Positions 1 through 6,100 of a stretch of DNA of 15,735 bases are shown one piece after another (within the stretch, counting starts at the first letter, position 1; each line of letters starts with the position of its first letter). Under the pieces are notes generated by a model. That model saw only the letters and a list, made by a program, of their open reading frames with translations. It did no database searches and was not told the DNA's origin. Origin of the DNA: an uncultured Prevotella sp. (GTDB lineage: Bacteria; Bacteroidota; Bacteroidia; Bacteroidales; Bacteroidaceae). The translations under genes were made by a program, and so were the position numbers. The stretch lies in contig URFI01000023.1 of the NCBI GenBank assembly GCA_900547085.1, positions 1 through 15,735 on the forward strand. Reading direction: 5' to 3'.

Positions 1-1212
1 ACTGAGTCTATCTGACACAGGAAAGTCTTCATCACACACAATCTTCTCAAATCCTGTGCCCTTCAAGTACGACCGCATGTTGGTAAAATCGGCATCGCCA
101 CCATAATAATAATCGGCCGTATAGCCCACCTTGCGTAAACTTGCGGCAATGGAAGGCAAACTTTGAGACACCTTTGGCATCTTCATGATGCTGGTGGTGG
201 GCTGTGAAGGGAATCCGCTGAGGATGGAAACAAGTCCTCTGTCGGTTCGAAAACTCGTGGCATAGAAGTGGCGGAACAGCAATCCTTCGGCCGAAAGTCG
301 GTCCAGATTGATCGCCACATTGCGTTCTCCGCCCAGTGACGCCATGAGTTTGGAGGAGAAACTCTCCATCACCACGAACAGAATATTAGGCCGAGCGGTG
401 GTCAATATCCATTGCTGGGGGGGCTGATAAGACCGATGTACAACATCCTGGTCGTACATCTGTGCCACCAACTTGTTGGCTTCGTCATCCTTCATGAAGC
501 GATATTGCTGCTTAAAGCTTACCTGTTTTTGCGATGAAGCCAACAAACTGAACAGCGGATTGGTCGCAGCATGGTTCAAACGCATGTTCTCACTGAAATA
601 TACTTTGCCTATATTCATAGTCGATACCTTGAATCCTCCACGGATAGGGATGAACAAGGCCGCCCAAAGCAGCACGAAAAGGAAGGTAAAGAAGGGCCGG
701 TTGAGGGGCAAAAGCTTCTTTTCGAGCACGTCATCTCTCAGCAACAAATAAAACAGGGCATAGAGGAGGGCGGTCATAAGCAGCAAAGCCACGATGCCAC
801 CGATAAGTTCCCATGCGCTGGCACTGGCCAATGCGTCCCCCGGAGAGGAGCAGAAATAGAACAAAGGCGTGGTGTCTAATCGGAATCCCCAATACCGATA
901 GAGACCCAGGTCGATGACAAAGACAGCCGACAGGATGATGGCAATGACTGCAAAATAGGCCTTTGCCAGTCTTCTCCACAAACGTTTGCGCGACCAGATG
1001 GTGCAAATCAACAACAATCCAGGTATGAGCGTGAGGTACCCGGCCAACGAAAAATCCAGCGGTAGGCCATGGTAAGGCACCAAAAACCAATCTTTCCACG
1101 TTGCCTCTTTGAACAAAGGCAGGTGGTAAAGCATGAACAGAGGTTTCTGAATGATAAAGATTAGGACAAAGAAAACGTAGGTAAGAAAGAAATACTTAAA
1201 ACGAGTTTTCAT
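1..1212 (-). CDS. LtaS/MdoB-like sulfatase-fold membrane enzyme (C-terminus beyond window)
   Basis: The frame is open from the ATG at 1212 to the window edge (404 residues), so the C-terminus is missing. Hydrophobic segments at about residues 7-26, 52-72, 85-102, 135-158 and 173-190 give the multi-pass N-terminal half typical of LtaS-type proteins. An extracytoplasmic alkaline-phosphatase-fold domain starts near residue 275. Visible motifs are FVVMESFSS, with the metal-ligand-type Glu283, and SFRTDRG, where Thr323 sits at the position of the LtaS catalytic threonine. Known family members transfer phosphoglycerol or phosphoethanolamine from phospholipid to an envelope glycan or lipid; in a Gram-negative Bacteroidales cell the acceptor cannot be told from sequence. 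The start lies only 8 bases after the stop of the AspT-type gene, so the two are probably co-transcribed. The fold is near certain; the substrate is unknown. Confidence 0.9.
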   Translation of the reverse strand, partial: MKTRFKYFFLTYVFFVLIFIIQKPLFMLYHLPLFKEATWKDWFLVPYHGLPLDFSLAGYLTLIPGLLLICTIWSRKRLWRRLAKAYFAVIAIILSAVFVIDLGLYRYWGFRLDTTPLFYFCSSPGDALASASAWELIGGIVALLLMTALLYALFYLLLRDDVLEKKLLPLNRPFFTFLFVLLWAALFIPIRGGFKVSTMNIGKVYFSENMRLNHAATNPLFSLLASSQKQVSFKQQYRFMKDDEANKLVAQMYDQDVVHRSYQPPQQWILTTARPNILFVVMESFSSKLMASLGGERNVAINLDRLSAEGLLFRHFYATSFRTDRGLVSILSGFPSQPTTSIMKMPKVSQSLPSIAASLRKVGYTADYYYGGDADFTNMRSYLKGTGFEKIVCDEDFPVSDRLS

Positions 1213-1220
1213 TATTTTTG

Positions 1221-2891
1221 TCACACAAAGAACATGATTAATACTTGGGCTATGATGACCCGAATAAACATTCCGATGGGGTAAACCGTGGCATAGCTGA
1301 TGCTGGGTGTATCCCCTTCGATGGTGTCGTTGGCATACGACAGTGCCATCGGGTTGGCCATGGCTCCGCAAAGGATGCCGCAAATGGTTCCGTAGTCAAG
1401 TTTCTTGGTGCGCAAAGCAATGCAACCCACGATTAAAACGGGTACGATGGTGAGCAGCGCACCGATGCCTACCCACAGCAATCCTTCAGGACGAAACACC
1501 GTACTGAAGAAATCTTTGCCCGCATCAAGTCCCAGACAGGCCAGATACATCGCCAACCCCAACCGGCGAAGCATGAGGGAGGCCGAGCGAGTGGTGTACG
1601 AAATGAAGTGCATGTGTGGTCCCAACGCACCTACGAGGATGCCCATGATGATGGGACCGCCGGCAATTCCCAGTCGAATGGGCGAGTCCATGCCGGGGAA
1701 ACTGATGGGGATGGCGCCCAAGGCCAGTCCTAAGATCATGCCAAAGAAGATGCTTCCCACGTTCGGTTCGTTGAGTGTCTTGACCGAATTGCCCAAGAAG
1801 TGCTCGGCACTGTCTACTCTTTTCGGCTCACCAACAACCGTCAGACGGTCACCATACTGCAACCTGAGATCTTTGGTGGCCAGCAATTTGACGTCACCAC
1901 GAGTGACACGGCTGACATTGACACCAAAACTGTCGCGCAAGTGGATTCTTCCCAGTAGCTTACCATTGAGGGCTGTACGGGTTAATACGATGACACGCGA
2001 CTCTACCTTGCGGTCGATTTGATTCCAGTCTATCTCCCCTTTGTTCCAATCGCGTTCCACTCTTTGGCCGAAAAGAATCTCCAGGCCAGACACATCTTCA
2101 CGGTTGGTCACCACCATGAGGTTGTCGCCCGTGTGCAGATGCGTTGAGGCACCCGGCACCAACACTTCATCCTGTCGCCAAACGCGTGAGACAATGAACC
2201 TTAAAGGGGTGCTCACGGCCAGCTCACCGATGGTTCGTCCTTCAATGGCTGGATTGACAATGAGGAATTGGCACACGAACGTGTGGTCTTCGTCCACAGG
2301 AGATTTTGGCACCAAATCTGCCGGCTTGACAAATAACTTGCGCATGATCAGAATGCCCAGGATAACGCCTACGACACCCAGCGGATAGGTTACGGCAGTG
2401 GCCAGGGCCACACCGCCGGTTGGAAGATTCATGTGTTCCAATGCTTGTTGAGCCGCACCGAGTGCCGGTGTGTTGGTGGTGGCGCCGCACAACAAGCCCA
2501 CCATCGTGGGAAGGGAGATGCCCGTCAGCGGGCACAGTGCCACTGCCATCACCGTTCCTACGATGATGACGGCCAGCCCCCATAGGTTAAAGCTGGTCCC
2601 CTCATGCCGGAAAGCACCGAAAAAGTTGGGACCCACGTACAATCCAAGCGTGTATACGAACAAAACCAAACCAAAGGTTTCGGCATAGTTGAGAGCCGCT
2701 GAATCAACGGAAAGTCCCAGGTTTCCGGCGATGATGCCGATGAAGAAAACAAACGACACACCAAGAGAAACTCCCATGAACTTGATTTTGCTCAATGCCG
2801 TGCCAACAGCGATGATCAGAGAGATGACCACCACTGCCTGTACTGGGGACGGAATTGTAAAAAGAGCGTTAATCCAATCCAACGTTATCAA
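1221..2891 (-). CDS. AspT/YidE/YbjL-family transporter with two TrkA-C (RCK_C) domains
   Basis: The 556 residues show the usual plan of the aspartate:alanine exchanger family: a membrane half (about 15-190), two RCK_C-type regulatory domains (about 203-275 and 288-360), and a second membrane half (about 377-556). The halves are internal duplicates: GLLCGATTNTPALG in the first matches GILCGAMANPMALS in the second, each followed by a TVYP/TYPxG helix. The length is normal for the family. The start codon is TTG at 2889-2891: an in-frame stop lies only two codons upstream, the next Met is residue 39, and the stretch between forms the family's first membrane helix. A promoter at 2956-2985 precedes it by about 65 bases. 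It likely heads an operon with the LtaS-like gene. Characterised relatives exchange Asp/Ala or succinate; the substrate here is unknown. Confidence 0.92.
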   Translation of the reverse strand: MITLDWINALFTIPSPVQAVVVISLIIAVGTALSKIKFMGVSLGVSFVFFIGIIAGNLGLSVDSAALNYAETFGLVLFVYTLGLYVGPNFFGAFRHEGTSFNLWGLAVIIVGTVMAVALCPLTGISLPTMVGLLCGATTNTPALGAAQQALEHMNLPTGGVALATAVTYPLGVVGVILGILIMRKLFVKPADLVPKSPVDEDHTFVCQFLIVNPAIEGRTIGELAVSTPLRFIVSRVWRQDEVLVPGASTHLHTGDNLMVVTNREDVSGLEILFGQRVERDWNKGEIDWNQIDRKVESRVIVLTRTALNGKLLGRIHLRDSFGVNVSRVTRGDVKLLATKDLRLQYGDRLTVVGEPKRVDSAEHFLGNSVKTLNEPNVGSIFFGMILGLALGAIPISFPGMDSPIRLGIAGGPIIMGILVGALGPHMHFISYTTRSASLMLRRLGLAMYLACLGLDAGKDFFSTVFRPEGLLWVGIGALLTIVPVLIVGCIALRTKKLDYGTICGILCGAMANPMALSYANDTIEGDTPSISYATVYPIGMFIRVIIAQVLIMFFV

Positions 2892-2955
2892 CTTTTATGA
2901 TACATCAAACACAAGTGTTATGTATCTATTTATCAACTGGTTTGCTATTGATGGG

Positions 2956-2985
2956 CAAAGGTACTGTAAATTAAAGAACCAGCAA
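2956..2985 (-). promoter_or_regulatory. Bacteroidetes-type promoter for the AspT-type operon
   Basis: On the minus strand the sequence reads TTG (2985-2983), 19 bases, TACCTTTG (2963-2956), an exact match to the Bacteroidetes sigma-ABfr pattern TTG/TAnnTTTG. Transcription would start near 2950, giving a leader of about 60 bases before the TTG start codon at 2891. Confidence 0.8.
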
Positions 2986-3005
2986 AACAATTGGTGCCAA
3001 TTGTT
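2986..3005 (-). terminator. Perfect 9-bp inverted repeat: terminator of the fusion gene or operator of the next promoter
   Basis: AACAATTGG (2986-2994) and CCAATTGTT (2997-3005) are exact inverted copies separated by 2 bases. On the minus strand the hairpin lies 28 bases after the stop of the NeuA-HAD gene and is followed by TTTTG, a weak U-tract. Its downstream edge also touches the -33 TTG of the AspT-type promoter, so it is equally placed to be an operator. The sequence does not decide between the two. Confidence 0.5.
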
Positions 3006-3033
3006 GACTGGTGAGGGCTTGCAAGGCTTCATT

Positions 3034-4200
3034 TCACCTACTGCCCAGCAGATATTGGTCAATAAACTCACGCACGCACCCCTCGCCGCCGGCTTTTTGC
3101 ATGATGATGATGCCCGGAATTTCTTGAATGGGGCGCATCGCATCGGCCGGACAGGCGCAAATACCAACGGCACTCAGCAGTTGTTGGCAGTTGACGTCAT
3201 CACCGATGTAAGCCACGTCGCACAGGGTGATGCCCATCTGGTCACAAATTTCCTGAGCCGCCTCAAGTTTCCCTCCATGTCGCTTGCCTTGAACGAGAAA
3301 ATCGACTTTCAGCTTTTTAGCCCTGTTCTCTACCAGCTTGGTGTTTTCAGAGGTGATGATGCCCACCTTGACGCCTTGCGCTTGCAAGAGTTGTAGCCCC
3401 ATGCCGTCGCGTGTGTTGAACTTTTTCAGCTCGTCACCGCTTTCTGCATAATACATACCGCCATCGGTCAGCGTACCGTCAACGTCGCACAGAAAGAGCT
3501 TTACGGATTTCTTCAGACTGTCCACCGCATGGTTCAAAACATGCTTTCGCATAAGATGTTCCATTAGTGTCCAATCGTCTGAATCTTCAATCTCCATGGC
3601 CGTGTAAGCCGGCATCTCATAGATGCCGATGTGACCACTTAGCCTGTTGCCCGATGATAGGATGTTCTCCACCTTATTTATATAGAGCGCGCCGTTCTCC
3701 ATGAGCGTTCCTTCAAAGTTTTGCTGGTGCGGACGGTGTGTGTAGTCGTAGTTCATGCTGGTGCCATCGGCGTTCCAAAAGAACCTGTAATTGCGCACAC
3801 AGGAGAGGATGGAGTCGTATCGGGCAGTCTGGTACAGTGCCAAGGCCTCACTGAAATGCTTCGTTTGCGTCATGGGCGACGTGGCTTGCACCAGCATGAA
3901 GCAAGCCTCGGGTGCCGGATTGGCGGCATGGATGTACGCCAGCATCACGCTTTCGGCAGAGATGGTGTCGCTGGCATTCTCTTCTGAACAGCGATAAATC
4001 TCGGTCTTCCGATACGAGCGGGAAGCCACTACTCGCTCTATCTCGTCCGAATCGGTGGCCACAATCACCTTGTCCACCTCGCGGCAGGCCTCCAAAGCCT
4101 CGATGCTCCAACACACAAGGGGCTTTCCGCAAAAGGGTTTGATGTTCTTCTGGGGGATTGACTTGCTGCTATCCCATACAGGAATGAATGCTATGACCAT
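3034..4200 (-). CDS. CMP-nonulosonate (sialic acid type) cytidylyltransferase fused to a KdsC-like HAD phosphatase
   Basis: Residues 1-225 form a NeuA-type cytidylyltransferase: FIPV...SSKSIPQKNIKPFCGKPL at 6-28, VATDS at 47-51, QATSPM at 105-110, and LMENGALYIN at 166-175. Residues 230-388 form a HAD phosphatase of the KdsC / KDN-9-phosphatase type: DVDGTLTDG (Asp239, Asp241), the IITSE loop (Thr283), Lys311, and YIGDDVN (Asp334, Asp335). In Bacteroidetes such two-domain proteins are thought to dephosphorylate a nonulosonate 9-phosphate and activate the free sugar with CTP; vertebrate CMP-Neu5Ac synthetase has the same order. No neuB-type synthase is in the window. Odd point: the CTP-binding loop usually reads RxGSK, but here it is WDSSK (Trp9 for Arg), one base from an Arg codon. 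Other nonulosonates such as KDN or legionaminate-like sugars are possible substrates. Confidence 0.9.
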   Translation of the reverse strand: MVIAFIPVWDSSKSIPQKNIKPFCGKPLVCWSIEALEACREVDKVIVATDSDEIERVVASRSYRKTEIYRCSEENASDTISAESVMLAYIHAANPAPEACFMLVQATSPMTQTKHFSEALALYQTARYDSILSCVRNYRFFWNADGTSMNYDYTHRPHQQNFEGTLMENGALYINKVENILSSGNRLSGHIGIYEMPAYTAMEIEDSDDWTLMEHLMRKHVLNHAVDSLKKSVKLFLCDVDGTLTDGGMYYAESGDELKKFNTRDGMGLQLLQAQGVKVGIITSENTKLVENRAKKLKVDFLVQGKRHGGKLEAAQEICDQMGITLCDVAYIGDDVNCQQLLSAVGICACPADAMRPIQEIPGIIIMQKAGGEGCVREFIDQYLLGSR

Positions 4201-4363
4201 CTTAACTTGATTCTTTTAAAGTTTGTCGCACTGCACGTTTCGATGTACAGAACAGTCCACACAGTTCCCTGTTGAGATTATCGACCGACGGAATCTTCAT
4301 CATCCGAAGCCGCAACGTGCAGATTTCTGCTTGTCAGCCTACATGCTACAAGGCTTTGTCTTG

Positions 4364-4371
4364 CAAATATA
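4364..4371 (-). promoter_or_regulatory. Candidate -7 box for the NeuA-HAD gene
   Basis: The minus strand reads TATATTTGC, matching TAnnTTTG. No TTG lies 19-21 bases upstream, so the -33 element is weak or absent. The leader would be about 155 bases. Confidence 0.45.
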
Positions 4372-4494
4372 TAAATAATAACTCATTGACGGAATGAAAC
4401 GACATGTTTTTTTATTGCGTGCGACTACAATGGGAGTTGAATAGGCAAGAATCAACCTGTTTGAACAAAGAGGATGACGCATGCGTTTCAATAG

Positions 4495-4567
4495 CATTGA
4501 CTTTAGACGCCAAACTCATTGACTTTGGACGTCAAACTCAATGAGTTTGGACACCAAAGTCAATGAG
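4495..4567. repeat. 22-bp tandem repeat array, 3.3 copies
   Basis: Units run 4495-4516, 4517-4538 and 4539-4560, with a partial fourth at 4561-4567, all exactly 22 bases with no insertions. The shared core is TTGGACnnCAAA (TTAGAC in unit 1) followed by nTCA. Unit 3 differs from unit 2 mostly by swaps to the complementary base (ATTGAC becomes AATGAG), which turns the array into a large hairpin. Confidence 0.9.
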
Positions 4568-4571
4568 ATTG
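4511..4571. repeat. 61-base nearly perfect hairpin formed by the 22-bp array
   Basis: CTCATTGACTTTGG (4515-4528) is the exact reverse complement of CCAAAGTCAATGAG (4554-4567), a 14-bp arm. Inside, CAAACTC (4533-4539) pairs with GAGTTTG (4543-4549) around a 3-base loop. Three more pairs flank the outer arm (4511-4513 with 4569-4571). It lies about 48 bases past the AraC gene's stop, so it could end or stabilise that transcript, but no U-tract follows on either strand. Confidence 0.8.
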
Positions 4572-4618
4572 TAAGGTATTCAGCGACAGTGTGTTATGGA
4601 ATGTTTGACAGCTCTGCG

Positions 4619-5482
4619 TTAGATTGCATGTTCGGGCTTTACTTCGCCGTTTCTTATTTCGCTGGGTGTGCCGCCAAGTGTCTCCTTACAGAATGTGGAA
4701 AGACGCTGTACGGAGGAGAACTTGAACTCGTTGGCTATCTGCTCCATGGTGTCGTTGGTGTTGATCAGAGCCTTGAACAGTGCCTCGCCTTTCACCTTAC
4801 TCACCCAAGCCTTGGGCGTTTCGCCAAAGCATTGCTTGAAGTGGCGTATGAATGTGGGGCGGCTCATGCACACCTTTTCTGCCATTTCGTCAATAGAAGG
4901 ATAGGTGCGCGACATCGCAATGATGGTGTCCTGAAACGTTAAATCCACCCCATAGAGCGGAACCAAAAACGGCACCAGCTCGTCTTTGGGGTAATAGGCC
5001 TGCATGACGGCCGTGAACTCGCGCTGCTTGATCAGCTGGATGTCACAACAGAGCAGTCCGTCCATGACATAGTCGGCCGTCTGCCGAGCCAGCACTACCA
5101 CTGGTTTAATCATGTCCAAGGCAAACAACCAGTCGGCACGCTTGGGCGCATTTTTAATCATCTCATCCGTGATGATGTTATGACAAAACTTGAACTTGCT
5201 GTCAATAAAATAAAGCACCAATGCCAAGCAGTCCTCCATAAAGCGAATGGAATTGTCTACACCAGCTGGCATGGGAAACATCTGGTTGGCATGGACGGTG
5301 AAACTGGGAAACCGCTTACCTTCCACATGCAAGGCACCTTCCAGCAAGAAAATCATGGCCGTACGCGAGGGAGCGGTGTGTGCCACCACGCCTTTCTTTT
5401 CTCTTACAACCCTGAAGCCTACAGGGGAGTTCTTTTGATAATGCTCGCACATGAGGTGCTTGTTAAGATAGTACACTTGCAT
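4619..5482 (-). CDS. AraC-family transcriptional regulator
   Basis: This 287-residue protein has a cupin-like N-terminal sensor half (about 20-100; MIFLLEGALHVEGKRFPSF looks like the beta-barrel core) and a C-terminal double helix-turn-helix. The first HTH spans about 196-217 (SIDEMAEKVCMSRPTFIRHF) and the second about 246-268 (MEQIANEFKFSSVQRLSTFC), followed by GGTPSEIR, the usual AraC ending. The length is typical. The ATG at 5482 is about 30 bases downstream of a -7 box (5512-5519). It is divergent from the small-protein/lipoprotein operon at 5889, so it probably controls that operon, itself, or both. The inducer is unknown; the sensor half is not clearly related to sugar-binding AraC proteins. 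Confidence 0.93.
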   Translation of the reverse strand: MQVYYLNKHLMCEHYQKNSPVGFRVVREKKGVVAHTAPSRTAMIFLLEGALHVEGKRFPSFTVHANQMFPMPAGVDNSIRFMEDCLALVLYFIDSKFKFCHNIITDEMIKNAPKRADWLFALDMIKPVVVLARQTADYVMDGLLCCDIQLIKQREFTAVMQAYYPKDELVPFLVPLYGVDLTFQDTIIAMSRTYPSIDEMAEKVCMSRPTFIRHFKQCFGETPKAWVSKVKGEALFKALINTNDTMEQIANEFKFSSVQRLSTFCKETLGGTPSEIRNGEVKPEHAI

Positions 5483-5511
5483 AGGATGCTTGTAAAAATA
5501 ATATTATTATG

Positions 5512-5519
5512 CAAATATA
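5512..5519 (-). promoter_or_regulatory. Candidate -7 box for the AraC-family gene
   Basis: The minus strand reads TATATTTGC, matching TAnnTTTG, about 30 bases before the ATG. The nearest TTG upstream (5544-5542) is 22 bases away, slightly long for the -33 element. Confidence 0.5.
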
Positions 5520-5546
5520 CACGATAAAAGAATATGCGTTTCAAGT

Positions 5547-5590
5547 GTTAACAAATATTATAAGATATATGGGGGGTAACATTTGTTAAC
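5547..5590. promoter_or_regulatory. Inverted pair of TTTGTTAAC sites in the divergent intergenic region
   Basis: GTTAACAAAT (5547-5556) and ATTTGTTAAC (5581-5590) are perfect 10-bp inverted copies with centres 34 bp apart. They lie just upstream of the AraC gene's candidate -7 box and about 160 bases upstream of the plus-strand promoter. A regulator-binding role is inferred from position only. Confidence 0.45.
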
Positions 5591-5749
5591 TATTTATGCG
5601 GTAGTTTTGTTCTGAAATCCTGTCTTTTGCCCTCGCGTATATAAAGATGTGGACAATGGATGATTTTGCCGTGTTTTATTCTGATATTGTCAATATTGCG
5701 GAATATGTAGATTGATACAAAATGGTAACCTTTTGAAACAATTTGTTAG

Positions 5750-5779
5750 TTGGTGAGATTCGAAAGATGTCTAATTTTG
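5750..5779 (+). promoter_or_regulatory. Bacteroidetes-type promoter for the small-protein/lipoprotein operon
   Basis: TTG (5750-5752), 19 bases, TAATTTTG (5772-5779), an exact TTG/TAnnTTTG match. Transcription would start near 5785, giving an A-rich leader of about 100 bases. Confidence 0.8.
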
Positions 5780-5888
5780 CCGGCAGAAGAAAGACAGAGT
5801 ATCTTTACAGAAGAAAAAAACAATTACGAAGTACTAAAAGATAAACATTAAAAAAACAACTAATCAATTTGAAAAGAGGTACAAGTTT

Positions 5889-6077
5889 ATGAAAAACAAG
5901 TATGTATGTCCAAAGGTGGATATCATTTACACAAGATTAGAGAGCGAGCTACTGGCAGGATCTGAGGGTGAAATTATTACACCGCCGATTGGTGGTGGCG
6001 GTGCTAAAGCCTACGGCGATGATTTAGACGACTTCACAGATGAATCCATGTGGGGTGATGAAGCCAATAACGAATAA
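5889..6077 (+). CDS. Small acidic protein of the Bacteroidales K-Y-x-x-P / LLAGS type
   Basis: The 62-residue product has a Lys/Tyr N-terminus with Pro8 (KNKYVCPKVDII), LLAGS at 21-25, a Gly run at 35-38 (PIGGGGAK), and a strongly acidic C-terminus holding a single Trp (DDLDDFTDESMWGDEANNE). It has no classical signal peptide. From general knowledge, Bacteroides and Prevotella genomes carry many small proteins of this layout (KxYxxP, then L-A-x-S, then an acidic Trp-containing tail), often before surface-protein genes, with no established function. It is the first gene after the promoter at 5750, has an AAGAGG at 5874-5879, 9 bases before the ATG, and ends 23 bases before the lipoprotein gene. 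The LLAGS/Gly-run layout could suggest a cleaved leader, but no maturation enzyme is present. Confidence 0.8.
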   Translation: MKNKYVCPKVDIIYTRLESELLAGSEGEIITPPIGGGGAKAYGDDLDDFTDESMWGDEANNE

Positions 6078-6100
6078 CAAACTATTTAAAACGATTAAAT

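Larger units (their letters stand above)
4201..4618. other. Gene-free region between the fusion gene and the AraC regulator
   Basis: These 418 bases hold a candidate -7 box (4364-4371), a possible long leader of the fusion gene (about 4201-4358) in which no known riboswitch was recognised, and the 22-bp tandem array with its hairpin (4495-4571). The reading frames seen here are short and pass through the repeats, so none was called. Confidence 0.6.
5483..5888. other. Divergent regulatory region (406 bases)
   Basis: AT-rich DNA separating the AraC gene and the small-protein operon. It holds the AraC -7 box (5512-5519), the paired TTTGTTAAC sites (5547-5590), a run of six G (5571-5576), a lone plus-strand TAGTTTTG (5602-5609) without a spaced TTG, and the strong plus promoter (5750-5779). 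The last 100 bases are the A-rich leader of the operon. Confidence 0.7.

Noticed and set aside
2689..3396. Plus-strand reading frame of 235 residues
   Set aside because: It is antisense to the starts and ends of two well-supported minus genes and crosses their promoter.
4201..4358. Riboswitch in the long leader of the NeuA-HAD gene
   Set aside because: Only short imperfect pairings were seen and no known aptamer core could be recognised.
4541..4942. Plus-strand reading frame of 133 residues
   Set aside because: It begins in the 22-bp array and is otherwise antisense to the AraC-family gene.
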